A DNA stretch of 64,000 bases from Marinicella algicola. Its GTDB lineage: Bacteria > Pseudomonadota > Gammaproteobacteria > Xanthomonadales > Marinicellaceae. Below, one piece after another: positions 9,099 to 18,334 of this stretch (positions are counted from its first letter, which is position 1; each line of letters begins with the position of its first letter). The DNA lies in the NCBI RefSeq assembly GCF_028401385.1, contig NZ_JAQOMR010000001.1:436501-500500 (forward strand). Direction: 5' to 3'. The notes below the pieces were generated by a model. That model did not search any database and was not told the origin of the DNA. It worked only from the letters and a program-made list of their open reading frames with translations. The position numbers and the translations under genes are program-made.

Positions 9099-10076
9099 AT
9101 GAAAACCACACTGAAGACACTTGTCCACACCACGGTTGCCGCTGCGGCTCTTCTTGGGCTTGCAGGCGCTGCCCACGCCGAATGGCCGGAGCGCGCCGTC
9201 ACGGTGATCGTGCCGTGGTCTGCCGGCGGTGGCACCGACGCTACCGCGCGTGCTGTCGCTGCCGATCTGGAGGAAAAGTTCGGCCAACCCTTCAACGTCG
9301 TCAACCGCACTGGCGGCGGCGGCCTCGTCGGTCACTCGGCAATCGCCAATGCCAAGCCGGATGGCTACACCATCGGCGTCATCACCATTGAAAGCACGAT
9401 GTACGAGACGCAGGGACTTCCGGGCGTCAACCCTGACAGCTACGATTATGTCGGACGTTACAATGCTGATGCCATCGGCATCAATGTTCAGGCCGATGCC
9501 GGTTATGCCGGCGTCGAGGCGCTGATCGAGGACGTCAAGGCCAATCCCGGCACGATCACCGCATCGGGCGCCAATCGTGGCGGCCTTTCGCATCTGGCCT
9601 GGGCCGGTCTTCTCAACAAGCTCGGAATTGCCCCGGATGCCAGCATCTGGGTGGCATCCGATGGTTCGGCGCCTGCGCTGCAGCAGCTTGCTGCCGGCGC
9701 GATCGATGTGGTGTCCACGTCCCCGGCCGAAGCCCGTTCGCTGGTTGAGGCCGGTGAGGTCGCAACGCTGGCCCTGATCGCCGATGAGCGCAGCCCGCTG
9801 TTTCCCGATATCCCGACGACCACCGAAGCGCTCGACGTGGAATGGTCGCCGATGCCATTCCGCGGTCTTGCCGGCCCGGCCGGTCTGCCGGCTGAAACGG
9901 TCGAGGCGCTTGAGGCGGCGCTGCAGGAAATCTGCAACGATCCGGAGTTCAAGTCGTTCATGTCGTCGCGGGGCTTCTCCGTCGCCTATCAGGATTCCGC
10001 TACCTTCAAGCAAACGGTCTACAGCGACTATGAAGGGCTTGCGGAGACCATGAAGGTTCTGGGTCTGGCGAAATAG
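9099..10076 (+). CDS. tctC: TTT-family periplasmic solute-binding protein
   Basis: The extracytoplasmic receptor of a tripartite tricarboxylate transporter. The 325-residue protein begins with a Sec signal peptide (basic MKTTLK, hydrophobic stretch, cleavage after AHA near residue 27). The mature part starts WPERAVTVIVPWSAGGGTDATARAVA, the hallmark of TctC/Bug proteins, followed by FNVVNRTGGGGLVGH and GYTIGVITIE. The ATG at 9099 follows GGGAGGT (9088-9094). It is first in the operon tctC-tctB-tctA-SDR, divergent from gntR. The ligand is a carboxylate that cannot be named from sequence. Confidence 0.92.
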   Translation: MKTTLKTLVHTTVAAAALLGLAGAAHAEWPERAVTVIVPWSAGGGTDATARAVAADLEEKFGQPFNVVNRTGGGGLVGHSAIANAKPDGYTIGVITIESTMYETQGLPGVNPDSYDYVGRYNADAIGINVQADAGYAGVEALIEDVKANPGTITASGANRGGLSHLAWAGLLNKLGIAPDASIWVASDGSAPALQQLAAGAIDVVSTSPAEARSLVEAGEVATLALIADERSPLFPDIPTTTEALDVEWSPMPFRGLAGPAGLPAETVEALEAALQEICNDPEFKSFMSSRGFSVAYQDSATFKQTVYSDYEGLAETMKVLGLAK

Positions 10077-10096
10077 CATTGCCGGAGTGAACTGAT

Positions 10097-10567
10097 ATGA
10101 AAATTAGCGACCGGATCACCGGGCCCGCTTTGTCGCTCTTCGGAGTGGCCGTGATCGTGGGGGCTATGCAGCTCCCCACGGTCCCGGGCGTGCGCTTCGG
10201 TGCGGACCTCATGCCCATGCTGGTGGGCATCGGTTTTATCGGGCTGGGGATCGCCATCAGTGTGGGTGGTTTCATCGCCGGCGGCGATCAAAAGCTCATT
10301 GACCTTTCCGAATGGCGTGTGCCCTGGCGCAAGAAGGCTGCAGCGTTCTGGACGCTTGGCGGTCTCGTGCTCGGCATCTTCGTCTTTCATGCGGTTGGCT
10401 TTCCGCTCTACGCCTTCGTCTACATGGCCGTGCTGATGCTTCTCATGGGAGCATCATGGCCGGTGACCGTGATCATCAGCCCGACTGTGGTGCTGCTGCT
10501 CTATTTCGGCTTTTCGAAGGGGCTGCTTGTGCCACTGCCCGCAGGTCTTCTGGGAGGGATACTCTAA
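10097..10567 (+). CDS. tctB: TTT-family small membrane subunit
   Basis: A 156-residue integral membrane protein with about four hydrophobic segments (near residues 10-28, 36-58, 82-104, 115-150). Its size and position between the binding protein and the large permease identify it as TctB, the poorly conserved small subunit. Its stop overlaps the next start as TAATG (10565-10569), which points to translational coupling. Confidence 0.88.
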   Translation: MKISDRITGPALSLFGVAVIVGAMQLPTVPGVRFGADLMPMLVGIGFIGLGIAISVGGFIAGGDQKLIDLSEWRVPWRKKAAAFWTLGGLVLGIFVFHAVGFPLYAFVYMAVLMLLMGASWPVTVIISPTVVLLLYFGFSKGLLVPLPAGLLGGIL

Positions 10568-12096
10568 TGAGCGCCGATACGCTGCTTCAGGCACTGACAA
10601 TAGTGCTGCAGACAGATGTGCTTCTCGCGATCCTGCTGGGCGCTGTCTACGGACTTTTCATCGGCGCCTTGCCGGGGCTGACGGCAACCATGTCGACGGC
10701 ACTGCTGGTACCGATCACCTTCTACATGGCGCCGGTGCCGGCCATCGCGCTGATCGTCTCCTCGACGGCGATGGCGATTTCCGCCGGTGACATGCCGGGC
10801 ACGCTGCTGCGCATTCCCGGAACACCGGCCTCTGCCGCCTACACCGATGAATCCTATCAGATGACGCTCAAAGGCGAGGCCTCCACGGCGTTGTCGATCG
10901 GCTTTTTCTTCTCGGCTATGGGCGGTCTTGTCGGCGCCATGGTGCTGTTGGTCACCGGGCCGCTCCTTGCCAAGGTCTCGCTCAATTTCTCCAGTTTCGA
11001 GTTCTTCTGGCTGGCGGTGCTCGGCCTTTTGACCTGCGCTCTGGTTTCCGGTGCCGATGCTGCGCGCGGCTTCACCTCGTTATTGTTCGGGATCTTGATC
11101 GCAACGGTCGGTCTCGACATCACCACAGGCTCGCCGCGTTTCGTGTTCGGCCAGATGGAACTGATGGGCGGTGTGTCCTTTATTCCCGTGATGATCGGCA
11201 TGTTCGCCTTTTCGGAAATCCTGCGCGGCTTCACCACCAACCAGAGCGGTGGCGAAGAAATGCCGAAGCTCGGAAAGATCGTGCCGTTTCAGGGCATTTT
11301 CGGGCTGTTCAGGAAATATCCGTTTTCCTTTGTACGCGGCGCCTCGCTTGGCACCGCCGTCGGTGCATTGCCGGGTGTCGGTGGCGATCTTGCTGCCTGG
11401 ATTGCCTATGGCATGAGCAAACGCTTTTCCAAGACGCCGGAAAAATACGGAACCGGACACCCGGAGGGGCTGATCGAATCGACGTCGTCCAATAATGCGG
11501 GGCTTTCCAGCGCCTGGATCCCGGCACTTGTGTTCGGCATTCCCGGTGACGCGGTCACCGCCATTGCCGTTGGCGTGTTGTTCATGAAGGGCGTCAATCC
11601 CGGCCCACGGCTCTTTGTTGAAAACCCGTCAATGCCGACGGCGATCATCATGTGCTTTTTCCTCGCCAACCTGCTGCTGTTCCCGCTCGGCTTTGTGGCG
11701 ATCAAGCTTGCCCGCCATGTCTTGTCGATCCCGCGCTCGGTGATCGTGCCGATCATCCTGGTGTGCTGCTTCCTTGGATCATACGCCGTCAATAACACCC
11801 TGTTTGGCGTCTGGATCATGCTGATTGCCGGTGCCGTTGGTTATGTGATGGAGCGCAACGGTTTTCCGATCGCACCGGTCATTCTCGGTCTCGTGCTGGG
11901 GCCGGTTCTGGAGCGCAATTTCATTATGTCGATGCAGATTTCCGGCGGCAATCTTCTGGGCTTTTTCGAACGTCCCATTGCGGCTTTCCTCGGCGTTGTC
12001 GTCTGTCTGATTTTGGTCGCGACCGTCGTGCGCTCGATCCTCTATTTCCGGCGCACAGAACCGGGCGGGGGCGATGCGGTTCACGAAGCGCAATAA
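10567..12096 (+). CDS. tctA: TTT-family large permease subunit
   Basis: This 509-residue polytopic membrane protein is the transport pore of the tripartite carboxylate transporter. The N-terminal family signature GALPGLTATMSTALLVPITF lies near residues 32-51, followed by GDMPGTLLRIPGTPASAA. A second symmetry-related motif, GALPGVGGDLAAWIAYGMSK, appears near 260. The ATG at 10567 overlaps the tctB stop, so I do not use the longer open frame upstream. The frame is intact. Transport is expected to be proton-coupled and to rely on TctC for specificity. Confidence 0.93.
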   Translation: MSADTLLQALTIVLQTDVLLAILLGAVYGLFIGALPGLTATMSTALLVPITFYMAPVPAIALIVSSTAMAISAGDMPGTLLRIPGTPASAAYTDESYQMTLKGEASTALSIGFFFSAMGGLVGAMVLLVTGPLLAKVSLNFSSFEFFWLAVLGLLTCALVSGADAARGFTSLLFGILIATVGLDITTGSPRFVFGQMELMGGVSFIPVMIGMFAFSEILRGFTTNQSGGEEMPKLGKIVPFQGIFGLFRKYPFSFVRGASLGTAVGALPGVGGDLAAWIAYGMSKRFSKTPEKYGTGHPEGLIESTSSNNAGLSSAWIPALVFGIPGDAVTAIAVGVLFMKGVNPGPRLFVENPSMPTAIIMCFFLANLLLFPLGFVAIKLARHVLSIPRSVIVPIILVCCFLGSYAVNNTLFGVWIMLIAGAVGYVMERNGFPIAPVILGLVLGPVLERNFIMSMQISGGNLLGFFERPIAAFLGVVVCLILVATVVRSILYFRRTEPGGGDAVHEAQ

Positions 12097-12158
12097 CCTG
12101 TTTCCGGCACAAGATGCTGGTTCACTTCAAACAAACCCCTTCTGAAAGGATGAAAACC

Positions 12159-12976
12159 ATGGACAATATGTTCTCCGTTGAAGGTCGTATCGCTGTCGTT
12201 ACAGGCGGTTTGGGCCAACTTGGTACCCAGTTCTCGAAATCGCTGGCAGAAGCCGGTGCCAAGGTCGCGATCTTTTCCCGCCGGCCTTTTTCCGAGGCCC
12301 AGATCGCGGAAAAATTCCCGGGTCTTGAAGATCGCATCAAGGTCTATGAGGCCTCGGTTACTGATAAGGCCGCGCTGCAGGTGGCAACCGATCAGTTAAT
12401 CGCTGATTGGGGTGTGCCACATGTGCTTGTCAACAATGCTGGCATTGATTCCAAGCCGGATGGCGGCGCCGATCAGAATGCCCCTTCGAGGACTATCCGC
12501 AGAAATATTGGGACGAGATCATCGATGCCAACCTGACGGGCGTAATGCTCACAAGCCAGGTTGTGGGCACCAAGATGGCCGAAGCCGAGCGCGGCTCGAT
12601 CATCAATGTCGGTTCGATGTATGGCATGGTCTCGCCCAATCAGGCGCTTTATGCCTACAGGCTGGAACGTGACGGTGTGCCCTTCATCAAGGCCGTGTCC
12701 TATGCCGCTTCGAAGTCTGGTCTCTTGAACCTGACGCGCTATCTCGCAACCTATTGGGCGCCCAAGAAGGTCCGCTGCAACATCATCTCGTTTGGTGGTG
12801 TGAAGACGGGATCATATGACAAGGAATTCATCGATGCGTTTCTGGAACGCGTTCCGCTTGGCCGTCAGGCCGAGGTCGATGAATATAATGGTGTGGTCCG
12901 CTTCCTCGCCTCCGACGCCTCCTCCTACATGACCGGCTCCAATGTCGTCGTCGATGGCGGCTTCACCGCCTGGTAG
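12159..12976 (+). CDS. SDR-family oxidoreductase, frameshifted
   Basis: A classical short-chain dehydrogenase of about 272 residues. It has a cofactor loop TGGLGQLGTQF, NNAGID, catalytic INVGSMYG and the YAASK pair, and ends VVVDGGFTAW. The frame breaks at C4 12481-12484; one more C restores PFEDYPQKYWDEIIDANLTG. The start is ATG 12159 (or 12150), behind GAAAGGA. The gene follows tctA by about 60 bases, so it probably belongs to the same operon and oxidises or reduces the imported hydroxy- or oxo-acid, perhaps with the RraA-like lyase. The substrate is not identifiable. Confidence 0.82.
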
Positions 12977-13012
12977 GCGCGAAGCTGAAGATTTTTCTCT
13001 CCCGAAAATCTG

Positions 13013-13044
13013 GGCGGCGGCCGTGCTTGCGGTCGCCGCCTTTT
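13013..13044 (+). terminator. Terminator of the tctCBA-SDR operon
   Basis: GGCGGCGGCCG (from 13013) pairs imperfectly with CGGTCGCCGCC (ending 13040) around a short loop and is followed by TTTT, a rho-independent structure 36 bases after the SDR stop. Confidence 0.65.
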
Positions 13045-13065
13045 CTGTGTTCGAGGTGGCCGTTT

Positions 13066-13773
13066 CTAGAAGAAGCTGACCCGACCTGTTGCGATATCGT
13101 AGATGCCTGCCGCCGAACCAAGCGTACCATCTGCGTTGGCGGCCGAAAGAATCGGGCCGGTGGTTGCCGCTATTTCGGCATTGCGAACTGCGTTTTTCGC
13201 CGTTGCTGCCATCATCAAATCTTCCGGCTCGTCCGCCATTGCTTCATAGACGGCAGGACGGATGGCGTTGACGAGGCTCGGCAGATGCCCCGGCGGCAGT
13301 TCATTGTCTTCGATGGAGGCGATGGTTGCCTCGACCGCGCCGCAACTGGTGTGGCCAAGGACGAGGACAGCCCTGATGCCGAGTACGGCTGCGGCATATT
13401 CGAGGCTGGCAATCCCGTCTTCATTCAGGAAATTGCCAGCGACCCGGACCACAAAAAGATCGCCCGGTGCCTGGTCGAAAATCAGTTCGGGTACGACACG
13501 GGAATCCGAACAGGTGACGATCGCAGCGAAAGGTTGCTGGCCGAGAGAGCGTGCAACGCGGGCGGCGGAGTGATCCGTATTGACCGGCTTATTCGCCACA
13601 TAACGGCGGTTCCCCTCGACAAGCTTGCCGAGCGCCTCCTCCGCCGTTTGCGGGCGTGGCTCATCGCTCTGTGCAAATGCACGCGATGCAAGCGGCGCTG
13701 CCAGCGAAACGGCAAGGCCGCCAGCAAGCAATCCGCGGCGGCTGAGCATCCCTGTTGAGCATTTATGACACAT
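13066..13773 (-). CDS. Beta-class carbonic anhydrase with Tat-type signal
   Basis: A zinc enzyme for CO2/bicarbonate interconversion, 235 residues. The mature domain has the zinc and catalytic motif VTCSDSRVVPE and the distal GHTSCGAVEA, so the zinc ligands (Cys, Asp, His, Cys) are present. The N-terminus reads MLSRRGLLAGGLAVSLAAPLAS followed by AFA, a twin-arginine signal, predicting a folded, periplasmic enzyme. I chose the ATG at 13773 because AGAGGAG lies just upstream; further upstream the frame looks non-coding. An unusual CxxC (MCHKC) precedes the signal. The frame is intact. Confidence 0.88.
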   Translation of the reverse strand: MCHKCSTGMLSRRGLLAGGLAVSLAAPLASRAFAQSDEPRPQTAEEALGKLVEGNRRYVANKPVNTDHSAARVARSLGQQPFAAIVTCSDSRVVPELIFDQAPGDLFVVRVAGNFLNEDGIASLEYAAAVLGIRAVLVLGHTSCGAVEATIASIEDNELPPGHLPSLVNAIRPAVYEAMADEPEDLMMAATAKNAVRNAEIAATTGPILSAANADGTLGSAAGIYDIATGRVSFF

Positions 13774-13923
13774 GGCATGATCTCCTCTTTGACCTCTCTG
13801 GGTCTTTGCGCACCGATGCCGCCGCCGCATCATCAAAGGCTTGCGGGCAGGCATCGGAAATGATGCTGGTTGGAAGACGGACGGTCGGCTATCCGATTTA
13901 CGCAAGGATTGACAAAAGCAAGG

Positions 13924-14904
13924 TCAGTTCAAGGACCTGCCGGCAAGTGTTGCTGATGGTGGTTCGCCGAAGGCGTTTCCGTAGTCTTGCGAAAAGCGTC
14001 CGAGATGCAGGAAGCCGAACTGCATCGCAACCCGTGTAACCGTCGTCTCATCACCACAGGCTACCGTGAGCGCATTGCGGGCCCGGTTCAGCCTGAGCGA
14101 GCGCAGATAGGCATTGGGAGACATGCCGATATAGTCGTTGAACGCATATTGCAGCGTGCGTGCGGAGACGCCGGTGTGGGCGCAGAGGTCCACCATGGTT
14201 GGCAAGGTGTCGGCATCGAGACAGTCTTTCGCAAAGTTGCGGGTACGACGACACAGGCTGACGGCCCGCGAGAGCGCGGGGCGGGGCGCGCTATCCTGAT
14301 GTGGCCGCTCGGATGTGGCCGCGATCTCCAGCGCTGCCTGTAGCAGGAGCTGGTGCATGCGTTTGATCTCACCGGTTTGTCCGGTCGTCTTGTCTGTTTT
14401 TGCCAGACACATTTCGATCAGGGCTGCGAAGGCTGGCTTTAGTTTCGTTTGCCAGGCGCGCACCTGACTGGGGGCCTGTTCCCAGTGCTGTGGCTCAAGG
14501 ATGCGGGCGGCCTCCGCAAAGCTGTCCTGATCAAACCGGATATAGACGGTCTGGGCACCTTTCGGCACGAACAGATCAAATTCCGTTCTTTCAGGCATGA
14601 AAAACACGGTGTCGGCATGTCCGTGGCCGTATTCAGAAAAGCGGAAGCCGGGGGCAGGTGTGCAATAGGAAAGGGTGCAGAGGTTTGTCGGTGTCGCGCC
14701 AAGTTTCTGGACAGCGGCATGCTGGCGCTCACGCACCACCGTCTGGCAGCCGAGTGCCAGCGTGTCCATAGTGCTGACCGGTTTTCCGCCTGTCAGCTGG
14801 AAGCACTCCATGTCGATCCAGGGCTGCAGTGCGGCCTGCTGCGCAGCATCGTAGACTTCCCATGATTGCCTGGGTTCCTGTTCGGCAGCGCTTTTTGCCT
14901 GCAT
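13924..14904 (-). CDS. AraC-family transcriptional regulator
   Basis: A 326-residue regulator. The C-terminal 100 residues hold the two helix-turn-helix motifs of the AraC domain (LCAHTGVSARTLQYAFNDYIGMSPNAYLRSLRLNRAR, then VTRVAMQFGFLHLGRFSQDYGNAFGEPPS). The N-terminal region is the AraC-binding-like type that senses a small molecule or interacts with partners; its ligand cannot be inferred. The target genes are unknown. The nearest candidate is the divergently placed carbonic anhydrase, though both genes lie on the minus strand here, so regulation in cis is not obvious. Confidence 0.88.
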   Translation of the reverse strand: MQAKSAAEQEPRQSWEVYDAAQQAALQPWIDMECFQLTGGKPVSTMDTLALGCQTVVRERQHAAVQKLGATPTNLCTLSYCTPAPGFRFSEYGHGHADTVFFMPERTEFDLFVPKGAQTVYIRFDQDSFAEAARILEPQHWEQAPSQVRAWQTKLKPAFAALIEMCLAKTDKTTGQTGEIKRMHQLLLQAALEIAATSERPHQDSAPRPALSRAVSLCRRTRNFAKDCLDADTLPTMVDLCAHTGVSARTLQYAFNDYIGMSPNAYLRSLRLNRARNALTVACGDETTVTRVAMQFGFLHLGRFSQDYGNAFGEPPSATLAGRSLN

Positions 14905-14997
14905 CAGTGTGTCCTCTCGCGCACCAAAGTCATTTTTCTCTGACCTCCGCTCAGGAACCTTGCCTGACTTATGTACTGATCCGCAAGCGCTGTTTTG

Positions 14998-15836
14998 TCA
15001 GCCCAGTTCGAGACTGGTGACGGCGAAGACGCCGGCGATGTGCAGGTCGGGTTTTGTCCCGCAATACATCCGCGCGGTTTCAAACCCGCGGGTGAGGCCT
15101 GCGGCTTCCAGCCATGTGATGAAGCCGAGCTGCATCACCGGTACGTCGATATCGACGCGCTGGCTGCCGATATCGGCGATCAGGCCGGCCAGCAGTGCCT
15201 TGGCGGCTTGTGGGGTCTTGGCGAATAGCGGGCCGAACTTGAAGCCGTCGCGGCATTTGCGGGCGGCGCCATAGCCGAAGATTTCGCCATCCTTCTCGAT
15301 CAGCCGGGCACTTTCGGCGGTTTTGAACCACGCGCTGAGGAAATTCGTGCGGGGGCAGGAAAGAAGGCGGTTTCGAAGGCAGCGATCGCCTCTAGGTCGG
15401 CTTCGGCTATCGTCCGGCTATCGGCATGTCCCGAACAGAGTGTTGCATCGATCGTTCCGCTCCAGCGTGCGGTGGCGTAGTCGGCGGCAAAACCCATGCG
15501 GCCATAATTCTGCTGCTGTTCGGGGACACCGTCGAGACCGATCAGTCGGTTGCCAAGATAGGTCACCGCTTTTTCCCAGACCAGCCGGCCGTACCCTTTG
15601 CCACGCATGTCCGGCCGGGTGATGTAAAGTCCGATGAAGCCGAAACCGGTGCTGTAGGCCACGGCAGAAATGCCGGAGACCATGACGCCGTCAACAAAAC
15701 AGCCGAAGAAGCCTTCGCGGTCTGCAGCCTGGAACGGTGTCGCATCGGACAGGCCCGGATTCCAGCCTTCCGTCGCGGCCCAGTCAAGCAGCGTTTCGAT
15801 TTGGGAGAGATCCAGAACACGGATTTCGGGCTGCAT
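14998..15836 (-). CDS. GNAT acetyltransferase with C-terminal YitH-like domain, frameshifted
   Basis: A protein of about 279 residues. The N-terminal GNAT domain has YITRPDMRGKGYGRLVWEKA, the acetyl-CoA loop R/Q-x-x-G-x-G/A, and NYGRMGF. The C-terminal half resembles the Acetyltransf_18 (YitH/HolE) domain: GYGAARKCRDGFKFGPLFA and ending FETARMYCG, then TSLELG. The frame breaks at G5 15351-15355 (C5 on the coding strand). One more C joins FFPCPRTNFLSAWF into one reading frame, with its stop at 14998-15000. The acceptor substrate is unknown. Confidence 0.8.
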
Positions 15837-15984
15837 GGCGATTGATCCTGTTCTGGCGGCAGGCGTGTCGGGTTGGCGCGCCTGTGTGCTGATTGTCCAC
15901 GAAAGCATATGACGGTCGACCGGACAAGGAAAGGCCGATTGCTGAGAGGGAGCGGTTCTGCACCGCTCAGACGCCTCGGTTTGT

Positions 15985-16562
15985 TCAGGCGCCTCCACCC
16001 CATCGCCGGACGATATCATTGTCGAGGTCGAAGAGGTCGAGCGCTCGGGCCACGGTCTGGGAGACCATGTCATCGAGGCTTTTCGGTTTGGCATAAAAGG
16101 CAGGCACCGGCGGCATCACGATCGCCCCGGCTTCGGTCACTGCAGTCATGGCGCGCAGATGACCGAGATGTAGCGGCGTCTCGCGCACCATAAGCACCAG
16201 ACGGCGACGATCTTTCAGCATGACGTCGGCAGCACGGGTCAACAGTCCCGCTGTCACCCCGGTCGCGATTTCCGAGAGGCTGCGGATCGAGCAGGGGCGA
16301 CGAGCATGCCCATTGTCCGAAAGGAGCCACTGGCAATCGCCGCCCCGACATCGTCGGGCTGATAGACCACATCGGCACTGGCATGGACCTCAGCAAGGCT
16401 CAGTTCGGTCTCGTGGCCGAGAGTGAGCGTGGCAGATCGCGTCATCACCAGATGCGTCTCGATCTCGAGCTGCCGCAACAGGTCAAGGGCACGGAGCCCG
16501 TAAATCACGCCGGAGGCACCGCTGATGCCGACGACAAGGCGCTTTCGATTGAGGTCTGTCAT
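15985..16562 (-). CDS. ubiX: Flavin prenyltransferase UbiX, frameshifted
   Basis: UbiX prenylates FMN to make the cofactor of UbiD-type decarboxylases, used in ubiquinone synthesis and aromatic acid decarboxylation. The roughly 192-residue protein begins RLVVGISGASGVIYG (FMN-binding loop) and contains SGSFRTMGMLVAPC, SLSEIATGVTAGLLTRAADVMLK, and the signature RETPLHLGHLRAM with MPPVPAFYAKPKSLDDMV. The frame breaks at G4 16294-16297; one more base restores VAPCSIRS. No ubiD gene is visible nearby. Confidence 0.92.
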
Positions 16563-16835
16563 GTTTTCCTCGAAGAGAGAATACCATAGATGTCGGGGCC
16601 TCGTCGGGGAAGCCTATAGCGGATATCATTTCGATCCGAAATGTTGAATGACAACGGTACAACCGCTTGTGATTGAATTACTTCAATCTTCGGTTTAGCG
16701 CAAAAAGCCTCAATGCATGTTGTATGCCATCACGGAATTTTGAAGTGGCGGAATTCGGTGAACTGTTAACTGGTGTAGCGGGCGCGCGGAGAACACGGCA
16801 AGTGGGATGACGCAACAATCTTTCAAAAAGCACTA

Positions 16836-17680
16836 GGCTCAGGACTCGTTAAAATCATAGCCAGAAGATAACAGCAGCAGCGATGCATATGCTTGAGAAG
16901 AAAGTGTGTGCACAACGGTCGTATCGGGTGTGAATTCGGCGCCAGTCCTTGAGCCTGCCAAACATGTTCTCGATTTTATGACGCTTTTGGTAGAGCTTGC
17001 GGTCATGCGCTATTGGGACCTTTCTGTTCGCCCTCGATGGAATGCAGGCCTTGATTTTGCGCTCCGCCAAGGCCTCTCGAAACCAGTCGGCATCGTAGCC
17101 TTTGTCGGCCAGTAACGTCTTTGCTTTGGGAAAGGATTCTATCATTCGGGCAGCACCTTTGTAGTCGCTCGTCTGCCCTTCGCTCAACAGCATGATCAGT
17201 GGTCGGCCATGGCCATCGCAAACCGCATGCAGCTTGGAGTTCAGGCCGCCTTTGGTGCGCCCGATACGTCTGGGAACATCCCCTTTTTAGCAGACTGGCT
17301 GCGGTGCGATGTGCTTTCAAATGCGTGGCGTCGATCATCAACTGTTCCGGCTCACCGCATTCGGCCGCCAATTCAGCGAAAATCCTGTTGAACACACCAA
17401 GCCTGCTCCAGCGGATGAAGCGATTATAGATCGTCTTGTGCGGTCCATATTCCTTCGGCGCATCGCGCCATCGCAAACCATTGCGCAAGACAAAGACAAT
17501 GCCGCTCACGATCAGCCGATCATCAACACGAGGCACACCGTGGGACAGCGGGAAATAAGGTTCAATCCGGCGCATCTGCGCCTGCGACAGCAGCGGAAAA
17601 TCACTCATTGCGGTTCTCCATTCGAGTCCAATGAATCAAAACGAAGAGAACGTCGCAAGTGATTTAATAGGTCCTGAGCC
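16836..17680 (-). mobile_element. IS5-family, IS427-group insertion sequence (845 bp)
   Basis: The element is bounded by perfect inverted ends: GGCTCAGGAC at 16836-16845 and GTCCTGAGCC at 17671-17680, extended outward by CTA/TAG. A TA flanks each side (16834-16835 and 17681-17682), which fits the two-base target duplication of this group. It encodes a DDE transposase in two overlapping frames on the minus strand. Size, ends and protein match the IS427 group. It sits between ubiX and the M3 peptidase and interrupts no gene I can recognise. Confidence 0.9.
16855..17608 (-). CDS. IS427-group transposase, OrfA-OrfB with frameshift
   Basis: OrfA starts at 17608 (MSDFPLLSQAQMRRIEPYFP) and carries the DUF4096-like region GLRWRDAPKEYGPHKTIYNRF and the first catalytic Asp in MIDATHLKAHRTAASLLK. 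OrfB carries GRTKGGLNSKLHAVCDGHG, LADKGYDADWFR (second Asp) and the glutamate helix HKIENMFGRLKDWRRIHTRYDR, ending at 16855. The switch lies at a run read on the coding strand as CTAAAAAGGGG (T5 at 17284-17288 on the plus strand). With one more A it becomes the slippery A-AAA-AAG, from which a -1 shift gives the OrfB frame, as expected for programmed frameshifting in this group. Confidence 0.85.
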
Positions 17681-17683
17681 TAG

Positions 17684-18334
17684 AGGTAAGGTTGTGATGT
17701 TTCGCGAAATTGAACGGAGGATACCGATCAGGAACGCAGCTCAATACGATTGTCAGTATAGCGAATGCGGTGCCTTTGAAAGACGTTCGCCTGTTTCTCA
17801 GTGCCATCCAACAAAAGGTCGGTCGCGACTTAAGTACATGTTCTGAGTATTTTTTTGTTTTTCCCGGGAACCAAGCATGATATCTGAGCGTTAGATGATG
17901 TGTTTAAAAAAACGGCCTATCAGAACTGAGCCAAGCTTGCGGCTTCAAATGTTAACTCAACGGGTTAGGCCAGTCAAAGCAACAGGGTGCTATCCAGTCG
18001 CAACCTTAAATTGTTCGGATTTGTATCGCATTGAAAAATCTCAGGCTGTTTAAATGCTCATGTCACTACCAATTGCGCTTCGGAACAAAGATCTGTTCCT
18101 ATTGTTTCAGGCCAACTCCCTCTACAACCGAAAGCCATTCTGGGTTGTGGTTGTTCTGATTGTCCTTCTTGTCATCTTGAAGCTCGCTGGCGTTGACTAC
18201 GATCAAGAGTTGCTTTTATCGGTCAGGTCTGAAAACCCGACTTGATGGCTGGTCGGGCCTGCGTCACGCACTACTGTGTGTTTTTTCTGGCCAGGGTGTT
18301 TGCCTATGCCGGCTTGCCTGATCTGAAGACCGCC
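17684..18334. other. Low-density intergenic stretch right of the IS
   Basis: About 650 bases of visibly lower G+C than the surroundings. Apart from a possible small membrane protein (18054-18245) I see no gene, RNA or repeat. It may be degraded sequence or the remains of a gene disturbed by the IS. Confidence 0.4.
18054..18245 (+). CDS. Possible small membrane protein, unrecognised
   Basis: A 63-residue open frame with one strongly hydrophobic helix (residues about 28-46, FWVVVVLIVLLVILKLAGV) in a lower-G+C stretch. There is no clear Shine-Dalgarno and I recognise no family. The single transmembrane profile is the only support; it may be chance. Confidence 0.25.
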   Translation: MLMSLPIALRNKDLFLLFQANSLYNRKPFWVVVVLIVLLVILKLAGVDYDQELLLSVRSENPT

